NCBI GenBank assembly: GCA_946186115.1
Contig: CAMHLV010000002.1
Span: 33,057-97,056, forward strand
Length of the DNA stretch: 64,000 nt
Direction: 5' to 3'
DNA from: an uncultured Prevotella sp.
GTDB lineage: Bacteria; Bacteroidota; Bacteroidia; Bacteroidales; Bacteroidaceae
Shown piece by piece: positions 29,964-40,105 of this stretch. Positions within the stretch are counted from its first letter, which is position 1. Each line of letters starts with the position of its first letter. The notes under the pieces are model-generated. The model searched no databases and had not been told where the DNA came from. It saw only the letters and a list, made by a program, of their open reading frames with translations. A program made the translations under genes and the position numbers.

Positions 29964-30212
29964 ATGGATAAAAGAGATTTTGCCTTTGACAAAGTGAATT
30001 ACATTCTGTTAGCCGTCGGAATGGCTGTTGTTGTCATTGGTTTCATACTGATGAGCGGCGCAGGTTCTAATGAGACGGCATACAACCCCGATATTTTCAG
30101 TGTACGTCGCATCAAAGTGGCACCGCTGGTATGTCTGGCGGGCTTCGTGTCGATGATTTATGCAGTAGTGCGCCGTCCTAAGGACGCCAACAAACATAAC
30201 GCTGAAGGCTGA
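29964..30212 (+). CDS. DUF3098 domain-containing membrane protein
   Basis: MDKRDFAFDKVNYILLAVGMAVVVIGFILMSGAGSNE...FNPDIFSVRRIKVAPLVCLAGF-like pattern; adjacent to ftsX/uppP as in other Bacteroidota. Confidence 0.88.
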   Translation: MDKRDFAFDKVNYILLAVGMAVVVIGFILMSGAGSNETAYNPDIFSVRRIKVAPLVCLAGFVSMIYAVVRRPKDANKHNAEG

Positions 30213-31069
30213 TGAATTGGTTAGAAACAGTTATTATCGCTATCGTTGAGGGACTGACAGAGTTTCTGCCTGTCTCGTCAACGGGTCATATGATTATCAC
30301 GCAGAACCTGCTGGGTATTCCTCAGGGCGACCCCTTCGTACATGCGTTTACATTTATTATCCAGTTTGGAGCCATCCTCTCTGTTGTATGCCTCTACTGG
30401 AAGCGTTTCTTCCAGTTCGACAAATCTCCCGCCCCCCAGGGTAGCAGTTTGTTTCAGAGACTGAAGCACAGATATTATTTCTACTGGCTGCTCATCGTTG
30501 GTGTGCTGCCTGCTGTAGTCATAGGACTGCTGGCAAAGAAATCGGGGCTGCTCGACTGGCTGCTCGACAGCGTCATGGTAGTAGCTATCATGCTGGTAGT
30601 AGGAGGCGTATTTATGCTGTTCTGCGACAAGTTGTTCAACAAGGGATCAGAGGCTAACAAGCTCAACGAGCGCCGCGCATTCAACATTGGTCTCTACCAG
30701 TGCATATCCGTTATTCCTGGAGTGTCGCGTTCTATGGCAACTATCGTGGGCGGCATGACGCAGGGTCTTACACGCAAGCGTGCTGCCGAGTTCTCATTCT
30801 TCCTTGCCGTGCCTACCATGGCAGGTGCAACACTGCTCGACCTGCTCGACCTGCTGAAGGAAGACGCATCATGGGCTAACGCCCACAACATATCCATGCT
30901 TCTCCTTGGCTGTGTGGTAGCCTTCGTCGTTGCCCTGCTGGCCATGAAATGGTTTGTGGCCTTCCTCACCAAGTACGGCTTTAAAGCATTCGGTATCTAT
31001 CGCATTATCGTGGGCGGCATCATCATAGTGCTGCTGCTTACAGGTCACTCACTTGCAATGGTCGACTGA
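30212..31069 (+). CDS. uppP: Undecaprenyl-diphosphatase UppP/BacA
   Basis: 285 aa; IVEGLTEFLPVSSTGHMII; IPGVSRSMATIVGGM. Confidence 0.97.
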   Translation: MNWLETVIIAIVEGLTEFLPVSSTGHMIITQNLLGIPQGDPFVHAFTFIIQFGAILSVVCLYWKRFFQFDKSPAPQGSSLFQRLKHRYYFYWLLIVGVLPAVVIGLLAKKSGLLDWLLDSVMVVAIMLVVGGVFMLFCDKLFNKGSEANKLNERRAFNIGLYQCISVIPGVSRSMATIVGGMTQGLTRKRAAEFSFFLAVPTMAGATLLDLLDLLKEDASWANAHNISMLLLGCVVAFVVALLAMKWFVAFLTKYGFKAFGIYRIIVGGIIIVLLLTGHSLAMVD

Positions 31070-31767
31070 TGAATTTCACTGAAGGCGAATTCATATACAT
31101 CAACAAGCCCTATCGGATGTCATCATTCGGTGCTCTGGCTTACGTCCGTACGCGATTATCACGTGCTGTGGGGGTACGCAGGATAAAGATAGGACATGCT
31201 GGTACTCTCGACCCTCTTGCCACTGGTGTACTCATCCTCTGCACGGGGAAAAACACAAAGCAGATTGAACGCCTGCAACTCGACACCAAGGAGTACACGG
31301 CCACCCTGCAGCTGGGAGCCACCACCCCCAGCTACGACATGGAGCACGAGGTAGATGCCACCTACCCTACCGAGCATATCACAGAAGCACTCGTCAGCAG
31401 CGTACTATCCAGTTTCGTTGGTGACATACAGCAGGTGCCACCAGCATATTCCGCCTGTAAGATTGGCGGCGACCGTGCCTACAAACTAAAGCGCAGAGGC
31501 GAGGAGGTGGCTCTGGCTCCCAAAACGGTGCGCATTGACGAGATAGAAATGACTGATTTCGATACCGACAAGATGCAACTCAGCATCCGCGTGGTATGCG
31601 GTAAGGGCACCTACATCCGTTCGCTGGCACGCGACATAGGTCACGCACTCAACAGCGGAGCCTACTTGACTGCCCTATGCCGTACGCGAATTGGAGATAT
31701 CAGCATCAACGACTGCATCACACTAGATGACTTTCCCCAGTGGCTTGAGAATCAGAAAATAGAATAA
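31069..31767 (+). CDS. truB: tRNA pseudouridine(55) synthase TruB
   Basis: 232 aa; KIGHAGTLDPLATGVL; GDIQQVPPAYSACKIGGDRAYKLKRRGEEV. Confidence 0.97.
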   Translation: MNFTEGEFIYINKPYRMSSFGALAYVRTRLSRAVGVRRIKIGHAGTLDPLATGVLILCTGKNTKQIERLQLDTKEYTATLQLGATTPSYDMEHEVDATYPTEHITEALVSSVLSSFVGDIQQVPPAYSACKIGGDRAYKLKRRGEEVALAPKTVRIDEIEMTDFDTDKMQLSIRVVCGKGTYIRSLARDIGHALNSGAYLTALCRTRIGDISINDCITLDDFPQWLENQKIE

Positions 31768-31810
31768 CAAATATTTATGCATTATGCATTGTTAATTATG
31801 CATTGAGAAT

Positions 31811-32953
31811 ATGAAACTGTCACAATTCAGATTTAAGCTCCCCGACGAGCGACTGGCCATAGAGCCACCCCATAAGGTGTTCGAAAACGAGGACGGAACG
31901 GTTGAGAAGGTTTATCGCCGCGACGAATGTCGAATGATGGTGGTTCACCGCAAGAGCCAGACCATCGACATGTACGTAAAGGACTCTGAAGGCAACGACA
32001 CCAACGAGTTTCTGAAGTTCCGCAACCTGATAGACTACTTTGAGGAGGGCGATACCATTGTGCTCAACGACACTAAGGTATTCCCAGCCCGTCTCTACGG
32101 CACCAAGGAGAAAACCGATGCCAAGATAGAAGTATTCCTTCTCCGCGAACTCAACGAGGAACTGCGTCTCTGGGACGTACTGGTAGAGCCTGCCCGCAAG
32201 ATACGTATCGGCAACAAGCTCTTCTTCGAGGACGATGGTCCGATGGTGGCAGAAGTCATAGATAATACTACAAGCCGCGGGCGCACGCTACGCTTCCTCT
32301 ACGACTGTCCCCACGACGAGTTCAAACAAGAACTTTTCTCATTAGGTTCAGCACCCCTCCCACGCTATATCATCGACAAGCGCGAGGCCACTGCCGACGA
32401 CATGGAAAACTTCCAGACCATCTTCGCCCGCAACGAGGGCGCCGTCACTGCTCCGTCGTCAGGACTCCACTTCAGCCGTGAGTTGATGAAACGACTGGAA
32501 ATCTATGGCATCAATTTCGCATACATTACAGTACACTGCGGACTGGGTAGTTTCGACACTATCGAGGTGGAAGACCTCACCAAGCACAAGATGAGTTCCG
32601 AACAGATACACGTAGGTTCAGAGGCCTGCCAGATAGTCAACGAGGCCAAACGCAATGGCCATCGTGTCTGCGTAGTAGGAGTCACCACAATGCGAGCCAC
32701 AGAAACTGCCGTGGGAACTGACGGAATGCTAAAGGAGTTTGATGGATGGACCAACAAATTCATCTTCCCGCCATATGATTTCGGACTGGCAGACATGATG
32801 GTTGTCAACTTCTACGGTTCCGAGTCGACCATGCTTATGGCTACAGCAGCATTCGGAGGCTACGACCTCATCATGCAGGCTTACCAGAAGGCCATCGACA
32901 ACGGATATATGTTCGGATGCTACGGCGACTGCATGCTGATATTGGATGATTAA
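31811..32953 (+). CDS. queA: S-adenosylmethionine:tRNA ribosyltransferase-isomerase QueA
   Basis: 380 aa; VLNDTKVFPARLYGTKE; APSSGLHFSRELM; HCGLGSFDTIEVEDLTKHKMSSE. Confidence 0.95.
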   Translation: MKLSQFRFKLPDERLAIEPPHKVFENEDGTVEKVYRRDECRMMVVHRKSQTIDMYVKDSEGNDTNEFLKFRNLIDYFEEGDTIVLNDTKVFPARLYGTKEKTDAKIEVFLLRELNEELRLWDVLVEPARKIRIGNKLFFEDDGPMVAEVIDNTTSRGRTLRFLYDCPHDEFKQELFSLGSAPLPRYIIDKREATADDMENFQTIFARNEGAVTAPSSGLHFSRELMKRLEIYGINFAYITVHCGLGSFDTIEVEDLTKHKMSSEQIHVGSEACQIVNEAKRNGHRVCVVGVTTMRATETAVGTDGMLKEFDGWTNKFIFPPYDFGLADMMVVNFYGSESTMLMATAAFGGYDLIMQAYQKAIDNGYMFGCYGDCMLILDD

Positions 32954-33380
32954 GGTGTATCTGGGTCTGGGAACTAACCTAGGCAATCGTGAGGCCAACA
33001 TCCGCAAGGCTATCGACCTCATCAACAGAAGAGTTGGCCAGGTGGTGCGACAGTCATCTTTCATCGAGACTGAACCATGGGGATTCAAGTCGGAAAACCG
33101 TTTCATCAATGCTGTGATACTCTGCGAGACTACCAAGGCACCGCGTGAGGTACTCCAACTGACACAGCAGATAGAGCGCGACATGGGGCGCACGAAGAAA
33201 TCAGTAAACTCAAAACTCAAGACTCAAAGCCCACACTACTCCGACCGTCCTATCGACATCGACATTCTACTATATGACGATATCACCGTTGACGAGCCCG
33301 ACCTCCATATCCCGCATCCTCTGATGCAACAGCGTGACTTCGTAATGATACCGCTTAGGGAGATTATGGATTCTGAATAA
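32946..33380 (+). CDS. folK: 2-amino-4-hydroxy-6-hydroxymethyldihydropteridine diphosphokinase
   Basis: 144 aa; YLGLGTNLGNREANI; SDRPIDIDILLYDD; HPLMQQRDFVMIPL. Confidence 0.95.
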   Translation: MIKVYLGLGTNLGNREANIRKAIDLINRRVGQVVRQSSFIETEPWGFKSENRFINAVILCETTKAPREVLQLTQQIERDMGRTKKSVNSKLKTQSPHYSDRPIDIDILLYDDITVDEPDLHIPHPLMQQRDFVMIPLREIMDSE

Positions 33381-33415
33381 GAAAACAGATTATTAATATT
33401 AACTCAAAACAAACT

Positions 33416-35005
33416 ATGATGAAGAAACTTATTTGTATGATGTTCCTGGCTGTAGCAACCACAGCTTATGCACAAACATCAAATTGCTGCGAGAAGCATG
33501 AAGGCAAGAAATGTGAGAAGCATGAAGGCATGCAGTGCAAAAAACTCGAAGGCAAGAAGTGCGAGAAACATGAAGGCATGCAGTGTTCCCACCAGTGTAA
33601 CCCCTACAGCCGCTACACTAAAGAACTGCCCTTCCAGATGTCTGAGGTCAGTGCACCCCAAATCCCTGACCGTAGCGTAAATCTTCGCGACTTCGGAGCT
33701 GTAGGCGACGGCAGAGTGCTCAACACCGATGCTTTTGCCCGTGCCATCGACGCACTTAGCGCCCAGGGCGGCGGTCGCCTCGTTGTGCCTGCAGGCGTAT
33801 GGTTTACAGGTCCTATCACTCTCAAGTCGAACATCAACCTGCACCTTGAGGTAGGAGCCGTTATCCAGTTCTCTGGCGACGACAGTCTCTATTCACTTAT
33901 AGACACCTCATTCGAAGGCCTCAACACCAAGCGCTGCCAGTCGCCTCTGACTGCCAATGGCTGCGAGAATATCGCCATCACCGGACGCGGTGTCATCGAT
34001 GGCAATGGTCAGTTCTGGCGTCCCGTCAAGCGTATCAAGATGACTGACTCGCAATGGAAGGAAGTGCTCTCACGCCCCGGAGGCGTTGCAGTACGCTCCG
34101 ACTACTGGGTACCATCACAAGGCTATGCCGATGCAGAGAAAAATGCCGACATGAACGTAGTAAAGGCCTCGACAGCCGAAGAGTGGAATAACTACAAGCG
34201 CTTCTTGCGCCCCGTCATGATCAGCCTCGTCAACTGCAAGAACGTACTCCTGCAGGGTGTCATCTTCCAGAACTCACCAGCCTGGAACATCCATCCCCTC
34301 ATGTGCGAGAACATCATCATCGACAACGTACTCGCCCGTAACCCTGCCTATGCCCAGAACGGCGACGCCCTCGACCTTGAGTCATGCAAGAACGCACTTA
34401 TCGTCAACTCTAAATTCGATGCTGGCGACGATGGCATCTGCATCAAGAGCGGTAAGGATGCTGACGGACGCCGTCGCGGACGCCCCTGTGAGAATGTTGT
34501 AGTAGATGGCTGCACAGTATTCGCAGGTCATGGAGGTTTCGTAGTAGGTTCAGAGATGAGCGGTGGCGTGCGCAATATCCTCGTCAAGAGTTGCCAATTC
34601 CTTGGTACCGACGTTGGTCTGCGCTTCAAATCGACACGCGGTCGTGGCGGCATTGTCGAGAACATCTTCATCCACGACATCTCCATGACAGACATCAAGA
34701 CGGATGCCATCACCTTCAACATGTACTATGGCGGCAAGTCTGTTGCTGAGATGCTTGCTGATGGCGACAACCCCGACAACACCACCAAGGCCCCAGTAAC
34801 TGAAGAGACTCCCATCTTCCGCAACATAGACATTCAGGACATCGTATGCAACGGTGCCGGACGCGCCATGGAGTTCAATGGTCTGCCAGAGATGCCTATC
34901 CAGGGTATCAACCTCAAGAACATCGTCATTCGTGCCAAGAAGGATGCCACATTCACAAATGCCGAGAATATCACTAAAGAGAACGTCAATATCACAATAG
35001 AGTGA
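33416..35005 (+). CDS. Secreted glycoside hydrolase family 28 (polygalacturonase-like)
   Basis: 529 aa; signal peptide ending TAYAQ; NLRDFGAVGDGRVLNTDAFARAIDAL; NGDALDLESCKNALIVNSKFDAGDDGICIKSG. Confidence 0.95.
   Translation: MMKKLICMMFLAVATTAYAQTSNCCEKHEGKKCEKHEGMQCKKLEGKKCEKHEGMQCSHQCNPYSRYTKELPFQMSEVSAPQIPDRSVNLRDFGAVGDGRVLNTDAFARAIDALSAQGGGRLVVPAGVWFTGPITLKSNINLHLEVGAVIQFSGDDSLYSLIDTSFEGLNTKRCQSPLTANGCENIAITGRGVIDGNGQFWRPVKRIKMTDSQWKEVLSRPGGVAVRSDYWVPSQGYADAEKNADMNVVKASTAEEWNNYKRFLRPVMISLVNCKNVLLQGVIFQNSPAWNIHPLMCENIIIDNVLARNPAYAQNGDALDLESCKNALIVNSKFDAGDDGICIKSGKDADGRRRGRPCENVVVDGCTVFAGHGGFVVGSEMSGGVRNILVKSCQFLGTDVGLRFKSTRGRGGIVENIFIHDISMTDIKTDAITFNMYYGGKSVAEMLADGDNPDNTTKAPVTEETPIFRNIDIQDIVCNGAGRAMEFNGLPEMPIQGINLKNIVIRAKKDATFTNAENITKENVNITIE
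33491..33586 (+). repeat. Four tandem 24-bp repeats encoding (E/K)K(H/L)EG(K/M)(K/Q)C in GH28 N-terminus
   Basis: Direct reading of four 24-bp units. Confidence 0.95.
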
Positions 35006-35021
35006 TCAAAGAGTCCAATAC

Positions 35022-35063
35022 AAGAAAAAGGCCTTAACGCGTTGTCGTTAAGGCCTTTTTCTT
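35022..35063. terminator. Bidirectional terminator between GH28 and trxA
   Basis: Perfect 18-bp stem AAGAAAAAGGCCTTAACG / CGTTAAGGCCTTTTTCTT with A/T tails. Confidence 0.92.
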
Positions 35064-35088
35064 ATTAGTATTCAATACCAGAACATTT

Positions 35089-35403
35089 TTACAGCAGAGC
35101 AGCAAACTTCTCCTGAAGCTTGGCCTTGGGCTGTGCGCCTACCAGCTTATCAGATAGCTGGCCGTTCTTGAAGAAGAGGATCGTGGGAATGTTGCGGATA
35201 CCAAACTCCACAGCCAGTTCTTCGTTCTCCTCAACATCACACTTTCCAACAGTAATCTTGCCGTCGTACTCCTCGGCAAGTTCTGCAATGACTGGTGCCA
35301 GCATGCGGCAGGGGCCACACCATGTTGCCCAGAAATCCACAACCAACGGCTGTTCGCCGTTCTTCAGACTCTCAAAGTTCTCGTTTGTAATTGTAACTTC
35401 CAT
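35089..35403 (-). CDS. trxA: Thioredoxin
   Basis: 104 aa; VDFWATWCGPCRMLAPVI. Confidence 0.97.
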   Translation of the reverse strand: MEVTITNENFESLKNGEQPLVVDFWATWCGPCRMLAPVIAELAEEYDGKITVGKCDVEENEELAVEFGIRNIPTILFFKNGQLSDKLVGAQPKAKLQEKFAALL

Positions 35404-35443
35404 AATTCCAAATAACTAATTAATAATTCAAAATATCTAATTC

Positions 35444-38400
35444 TTAATTTATCTTGTAATCGAGTGAATCCACCTTTTCAATATACTGTATAAGACGTCG
35501 GTTCACTTCCACAGTCTTCGAGTTGCTTTGCAACAGCACATGTTTCTTGCCTACTGAGTCGTGCAGCATGAAATACAGTTGCGTAGGCCCAGGATGTGAG
35601 GTGATGAGCTCTCCCAGTTCATTGATGACCGTCTCATCCACAAGATCTACGGTCATTGAGATGGTGATGCTGGTGAGAGCCTTGTCTTTGATGCTCTGAA
35701 GCAATTCCACATTTGACACCTTCAGTTCCTTTTGGTCGCTGTTATAGAATCGAGAGGTCATCTTACCCGTGATATATACCGCTGCTCCCTCTATGAACTT
35801 TCCGTTCAAGTTGAGCCAGTCGTCGCCAAAGAGCACCAATTCTCCCGAGCCGTTGAAATCCTCAAGTGTTATGATACCCCATGGCTTATTGTTTTTGCTA
35901 AATCGGGTCTGTACTCCAGTAACTATTCCGCCCAGTGTAATGTCGTCGCGGTCGTGTAGAGCAGCGCAACGGTCGGCCAGTTCTGTGCAACTGGTGTTAC
36001 AGAGGTTATCGAGTATTATCTTGTACTCGTCAAGCGGATGGGCAGAAAGATAGATGCCCACGAGGTCGCGCTCTTTGTTGAGTCGCTCTATGTCGCTCCA
36101 ATATTCATCAGTCTTAGGTATGGCAGGTGTGGCAATCTCAATGCTGTCGAATCCTCCGAACAGAGAGTTCTGAGCTGAGTTCTTGGCTGTCTGATACATC
36201 TGCCCGTATCGCATGATGGTGTCTATGAACGACTCGCCCTTGCTGTTCTGAGCAAAGAAATCTTCGCGTCGTATGCCAAAGCTGTCGAAACCACCACTCA
36301 GGGCCAAGGCTTCGAATGCCTTGCGGTTGACCTGACTGAAGTTGACACGCTGTACGAAGTCAAAGATATCCTTATAAAGTCCGTTCTTCTCGCGTTCTTC
36401 GATTATGGCCTGTGCCACACCGTCGCCCATACCCTTGATAGCAGCCAGACCGAAACGTATCTCGCCATTGTGGTTGACACCAAACTTCTGATACGACTCG
36501 TTGACATCGGGACCCAACGTGGCGATGCCCATCTGCTTGCATTCGTCCATCAACTTAGTGATTTCCGTTATCTGGTCGCGGCGACGGCTCATGATGGCAG
36601 CCATAAACTCTGCGGGGTAGTTGGCTTTAAGATATGCCGTCTGATAGGCCACCCATGAATAGCAAGCGGCATGCGACTTGTTGAAGGCGTAGGATGCAAA
36701 GGCTTCCCAGTCGCCCCATATCTTGTCGAGCACCTTGGGGTCATGGCCATTCTTTTTTCCACCCTCAATGAATTTGGGCTTCATGGCATCTACTATGTCT
36801 TTCTTTTTCTTTCCCATAGCCTTTCGCAGTGCATCACTCTCACCACGAGTAAAGTCGGCCAATAGTCGCGACAGCAACATCACCTGCTCCTGATAGACGG
36901 TAATGCCATAGGTGTCCTTCAGGTATTTCTCCATCACGGGGATGTCGTAAGTAATGGGCTCCTCGCCATGCTTACGACGGATAAACTGTGGGATATAGCC
37001 CATAGGTCCCGGACGGTAGAGGGCATTCATGGCAATGAGGTCCTCGAAGACGGTAGGCTTCAGCTCACGCAGATACTTCTGCATTCCTGCCGACTCAAAC
37101 TGGAAGGTACCGATGGTACGCCCCTGCTGGTAGAGTTCGAAGGTCTTGGGGTCGTCGATGGGTATGTGGTCGAGGTCGATGTCTATGCCTCGTGTCTGCT
37201 TGATGACAGCACAGGCCTCCTTCATCTCCGAGAGGGTCTTCAACCCAAGAAAGTCCATCTTGATGAGTCCAGTAGATTCTATAACATGACCGTCATATTG
37301 CGTGCAGTTGGTCTTTACGTCCTTGAAGTCGGGGTCATCGGCTGTTGACACTGGCACCCAGTCGGAAATAGGGTCACGGCAGATAATGAATCCGCAGGCA
37401 TGAATACCCGTGCCTCGCACGGTGCCCTCAAGCATCTTAGCATACTTGATGGTATTGGCAAGCGCAGTGTCAGTAGAAGCCTCAGCCTCTTGCAGTTCTT
37501 TAACGGCACGTATGGCATTGGGCAGATTCATCTTAGGTGTCTTGCCGTCAACATCGGGAAGACGGTCGGGAATGGCCTTACACAGAGCATTAGTAACGCT
37601 GAGTGGTACTTTCTCTACTCGTGCCACGTCCTTCAGCGAGTTTTTCGTGGCCATTGTAGCATATGTTATGATGTGTGCGCAATTCTCGTGTCCATACTTG
37701 TCTTCAACCCACTTCAACACTCGTCCTCGTCCGTCGTCGTCGAAATCGGTATCGATATCAGGCAGCGAGATACGGTCTGGATTCAAGAAACGCTCAAACA
37801 GCAGGTCGTATTTAAGTGGGTCTATCTTGGTGATACCCAGACAGTAAGCCACTACACTACCTGCAGCGGAGCCACGTCCAGGACCAACCATCACTCCCAA
37901 TTCGTCGCGCGCCGAGTTGATAAAGTCCTGCACGATAAGGAAGTATCCAGGGAAACCCATTGTCTTCATGATGTGCAACTCGAAGCGTATGCGGTCGTCA
38001 ACCTCCTTGGGCAGCGAAGAGTGGAGGATAGAAAGTACAGAACCATCAGCATCTACAGTCTGCACGCTCAAATCCAAGGGCTGACCATTGTTATAGCATC
38101 TGGCGGCACCTTTATATGCCAACTGTGCCAGATAGTCGGCCTCAAACTTGATGCGGTATAATTTGTCGTAGCCTCCCAGCTTCTTGATTTTCTTCTCGCC
38201 ATCCTCAGGCGACAGCGGGTTTTCGCCGTTCTCGTCGCGGGTAAACTCCTGATAGAGCTGTTCCTCTGTGAATTTTTCCCGCCACTGTTCCTCAGTACCA
38301 AACTCCTCGGGGATAGGGAAGAAAGGCATAATGGGGTCGTGGTCGATGCTGTATATCTCCACTTTGTCGAGTATCTCACAGGTATTGGCCAATGCCTCTG

Positions 38401-39238
38401 GCACATCGCAGAACACATCGTTCATCTCCTCGCGGGTCTTAAACCACTCCTGCTTAGAATATAGCATGCGCGTCGGGTCGTCAAGGTCTTTTCCTGTCGA
38501 AAGACATAGCAAATGATCGTGGGCCTCTGCATTCTCCTGGTCAACGAAATGTGCATCGTTCGAGCATACTAGCTTGATACCATACTCATGAGCCAGTTCT
38601 ATAAGCACTTTATTAGCTTTCTGCTGCAGTGGGAAAGTCTCACGGTTAGCACGCAACGAAGGATCTTTCACTTCGTGACGCTGCAACTCCAAATAGTAGT
38701 CGTCGCCAAACACGCGGTGATACCATTCAATGGCCTCTCGGGCCCCAGCGATATCACCGTCGAGAATCTTCTTGGGCACCTCACCCGCAATACATGCCGA
38801 ACAAACAATAAGGCCCTCATGGAATTTTTCCAGATCCTCGCGGTCAGTACGCGGACGCATATAGAATCCATCCACCCACGAACGGCTCACCAGCTTTATC
38901 AGGTTCTTATATCCTTGGTAGTTTTTTGCCAGCACTATAAGGTGATAACCGCTCTGATGGCGCTTGTCGTCCTTGAGCAGTTTCGAGCCATAGCGCGACA
39001 CATACATCTCGCAACCGAAGATGGGTTTGAAAGGTTCAAGGCCCTCTTTCTTGCGACCCTTATTTACACCATTCACATAGTCGTGAAATTCCTTGATGCC
39101 AAACATGTCGCCATGGTCTGTAATAGCCATTCCGCGCATGCCGTTACCCAGGGCCTTGTCAACCAACAGCTTTATGCTCGACTGACCATCAAGTATAGAA
39201 TAGTATGTATGTACGTGAAGATGTACAAAATCTTCCAT
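35444..39238 (-). CDS. dnaE: DNA polymerase III subunit alpha
   Basis: 1264 aa; PHP domain FVHLHVHTYYSILDG; GPGRGSAAGSVVAYCLGIT; PDIDTDFDDDGR. Confidence 0.98.
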   Translation of the reverse strand: MEDFVHLHVHTYYSILDGQSSIKLLVDKALGNGMRGMAITDHGDMFGIKEFHDYVNGVNKGRKKEGLEPFKPIFGCEMYVSRYGSKLLKDDKRHQSGYHLIVLAKNYQGYKNLIKLVSRSWVDGFYMRPRTDREDLEKFHEGLIVCSACIAGEVPKKILDGDIAGAREAIEWYHRVFGDDYYLELQRHEVKDPSLRANRETFPLQQKANKVLIELAHEYGIKLVCSNDAHFVDQENAEAHDHLLCLSTGKDLDDPTRMLYSKQEWFKTREEMNDVFCDVPEALANTCEILDKVEIYSIDHDPIMPFFPIPEEFGTEEQWREKFTEEQLYQEFTRDENGENPLSPEDGEKKIKKLGGYDKLYRIKFEADYLAQLAYKGAARCYNNGQPLDLSVQTVDADGSVLSILHSSLPKEVDDRIRFELHIMKTMGFPGYFLIVQDFINSARDELGVMVGPGRGSAAGSVVAYCLGITKIDPLKYDLLFERFLNPDRISLPDIDTDFDDDGRGRVLKWVEDKYGHENCAHIITYATMATKNSLKDVARVEKVPLSVTNALCKAIPDRLPDVDGKTPKMNLPNAIRAVKELQEAEASTDTALANTIKYAKMLEGTVRGTGIHACGFIICRDPISDWVPVSTADDPDFKDVKTNCTQYDGHVIESTGLIKMDFLGLKTLSEMKEACAVIKQTRGIDIDLDHIPIDDPKTFELYQQGRTIGTFQFESAGMQKYLRELKPTVFEDLIAMNALYRPGPMGYIPQFIRRKHGEEPITYDIPVMEKYLKDTYGITVYQEQVMLLSRLLADFTRGESDALRKAMGKKKKDIVDAMKPKFIEGGKKNGHDPKVLDKIWGDWEAFASYAFNKSHAACYSWVAYQTAYLKANYPAEFMAAIMSRRRDQITEITKLMDECKQMGIATLGPDVNESYQKFGVNHNGEIRFGLAAIKGMGDGVAQAIIEEREKNGLYKDIFDFVQRVNFSQVNRKAFEALALSGGFDSFGIRREDFFAQNSKGESFIDTIMRYGQMYQTAKNSAQNSLFGGFDSIEIATPAIPKTDEYWSDIERLNKERDLVGIYLSAHPLDEYKIILDNLCNTSCTELADRCAALHDRDDITLGGIVTGVQTRFSKNNKPWGIITLEDFNGSGELVLFGDDWLNLNGKFIEGAAVYITGKMTSRFYNSDQKELKVSNVELLQSIKDKALTSITISMTVDLVDETVINELGELITSHPGPTQLYFMLHDSVGKKHVLLQSNSKTVEVNRRLIQYIEKVDSLDYKIN

Positions 39239-39266
39239 ATTATATCTTTTTTCTGTTTTTAAGGCT

Positions 39267-39274
39267 CAAAGTTA
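39267..39274 (-). promoter_or_regulatory. -7 element TAACTTTG for dnaE
   Basis: CAAAGTTA 29 nt upstream of ATG. Confidence 0.55.
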
Positions 39275-39347
39275 CGAAATTATTATTAATTCTTATGCTT
39301 TAGGTGTATTTTTTAATTCATAATTTTCAATTTTTAATTTTTATTCG

Positions 39348-39355
39348 TACCTTTG
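39348..39355 (+). promoter_or_regulatory. -7 element TACCTTTG for psd
   Basis: ttattcgtacctttgc upstream of ATG 39379. Confidence 0.6.
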
Positions 39356-39378
39356 CATGAAGAAATGACTACAAACCC

Positions 39379-40068
39379 ATGGGAGCAAGAATAAAGAAAC
39401 TTAAAAAAATCAGAATTCACCGCGAAGGCACCAACGAACTAACACTAAGCATGCTGGCTCTGCTAGCCATTGGCTCAGCGTTATGGTTTTTCATTGATTC
39501 ACCTATTCCTTTCTGGCTTTTTATCGTTGTCTTCGGTATGGCGTGGATTATGGCACTCAACTTCTACCGCTGTCCCATCCGCTATTTCAACGGTGATACC
39601 GAGAAGTTGGTGGTGGCACCTGCCGACGGAAAGATAGTGGTGGTGGAAGAAGCCGAGGAAAACGAATATTTCCATGACAAGCGACTCATGATAAGCATCT
39701 TCATGAGCCCGCTCAATGTTCATGCCAACTGGTTTCCCGTTGATGGTAAGGTGAAATTCGTTCACCACCAGAACGGCAACTACCACAAGGCATGGCTGCC
39801 CAAGGCCAGTGAGGAGAACGAGCATGCCGACATCATGCTGACCACCCCCGAAGGCGAAGACATCCTAGTGCGCCAGATAGCAGGAGCCATGGCACGCCGT
39901 ATAGTAACCTATGCCAAACCCAACGAAGAATGCTACATCGACGAACACCTGGGATTTATAAAATTAGGTTCTCGTGTTGACGTATATCTGCCTCTCACTG
40001 CCAAGGCTTGCGTCACAATTGGTCAGCCCACTACAGGCGACCAGACGGTGATAGCCAAACTAATGTAA
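39379..40068 (+). CDS. psd: Phosphatidylserine decarboxylase
   Basis: 229 aa; [55 protein letters not shown]. Confidence 0.95.
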   Translation: MGARIKKLKKIRIHREGTNELTLSMLALLAIGSALWFFIDSPIPFWLFIVVFGMAWIMALNFYRCPIRYFNGDTEKLVVAPADGKIVVVEEAEENEYFHDKRLMISIFMSPLNVHANWFPVDGKVKFVHHQNGNYHKAWLPKASEENEHADIMLTTPEGEDILVRQIAGAMARRIVTYAKPNEECYIDEHLGFIKLGSRVDVYLPLTAKACVTIGQPTTGDQTVIAKLM

Positions 40069-40105
40069 TGCTTAATGCTCAATGCTTAAAGATTAATTTT
40101 TAATT

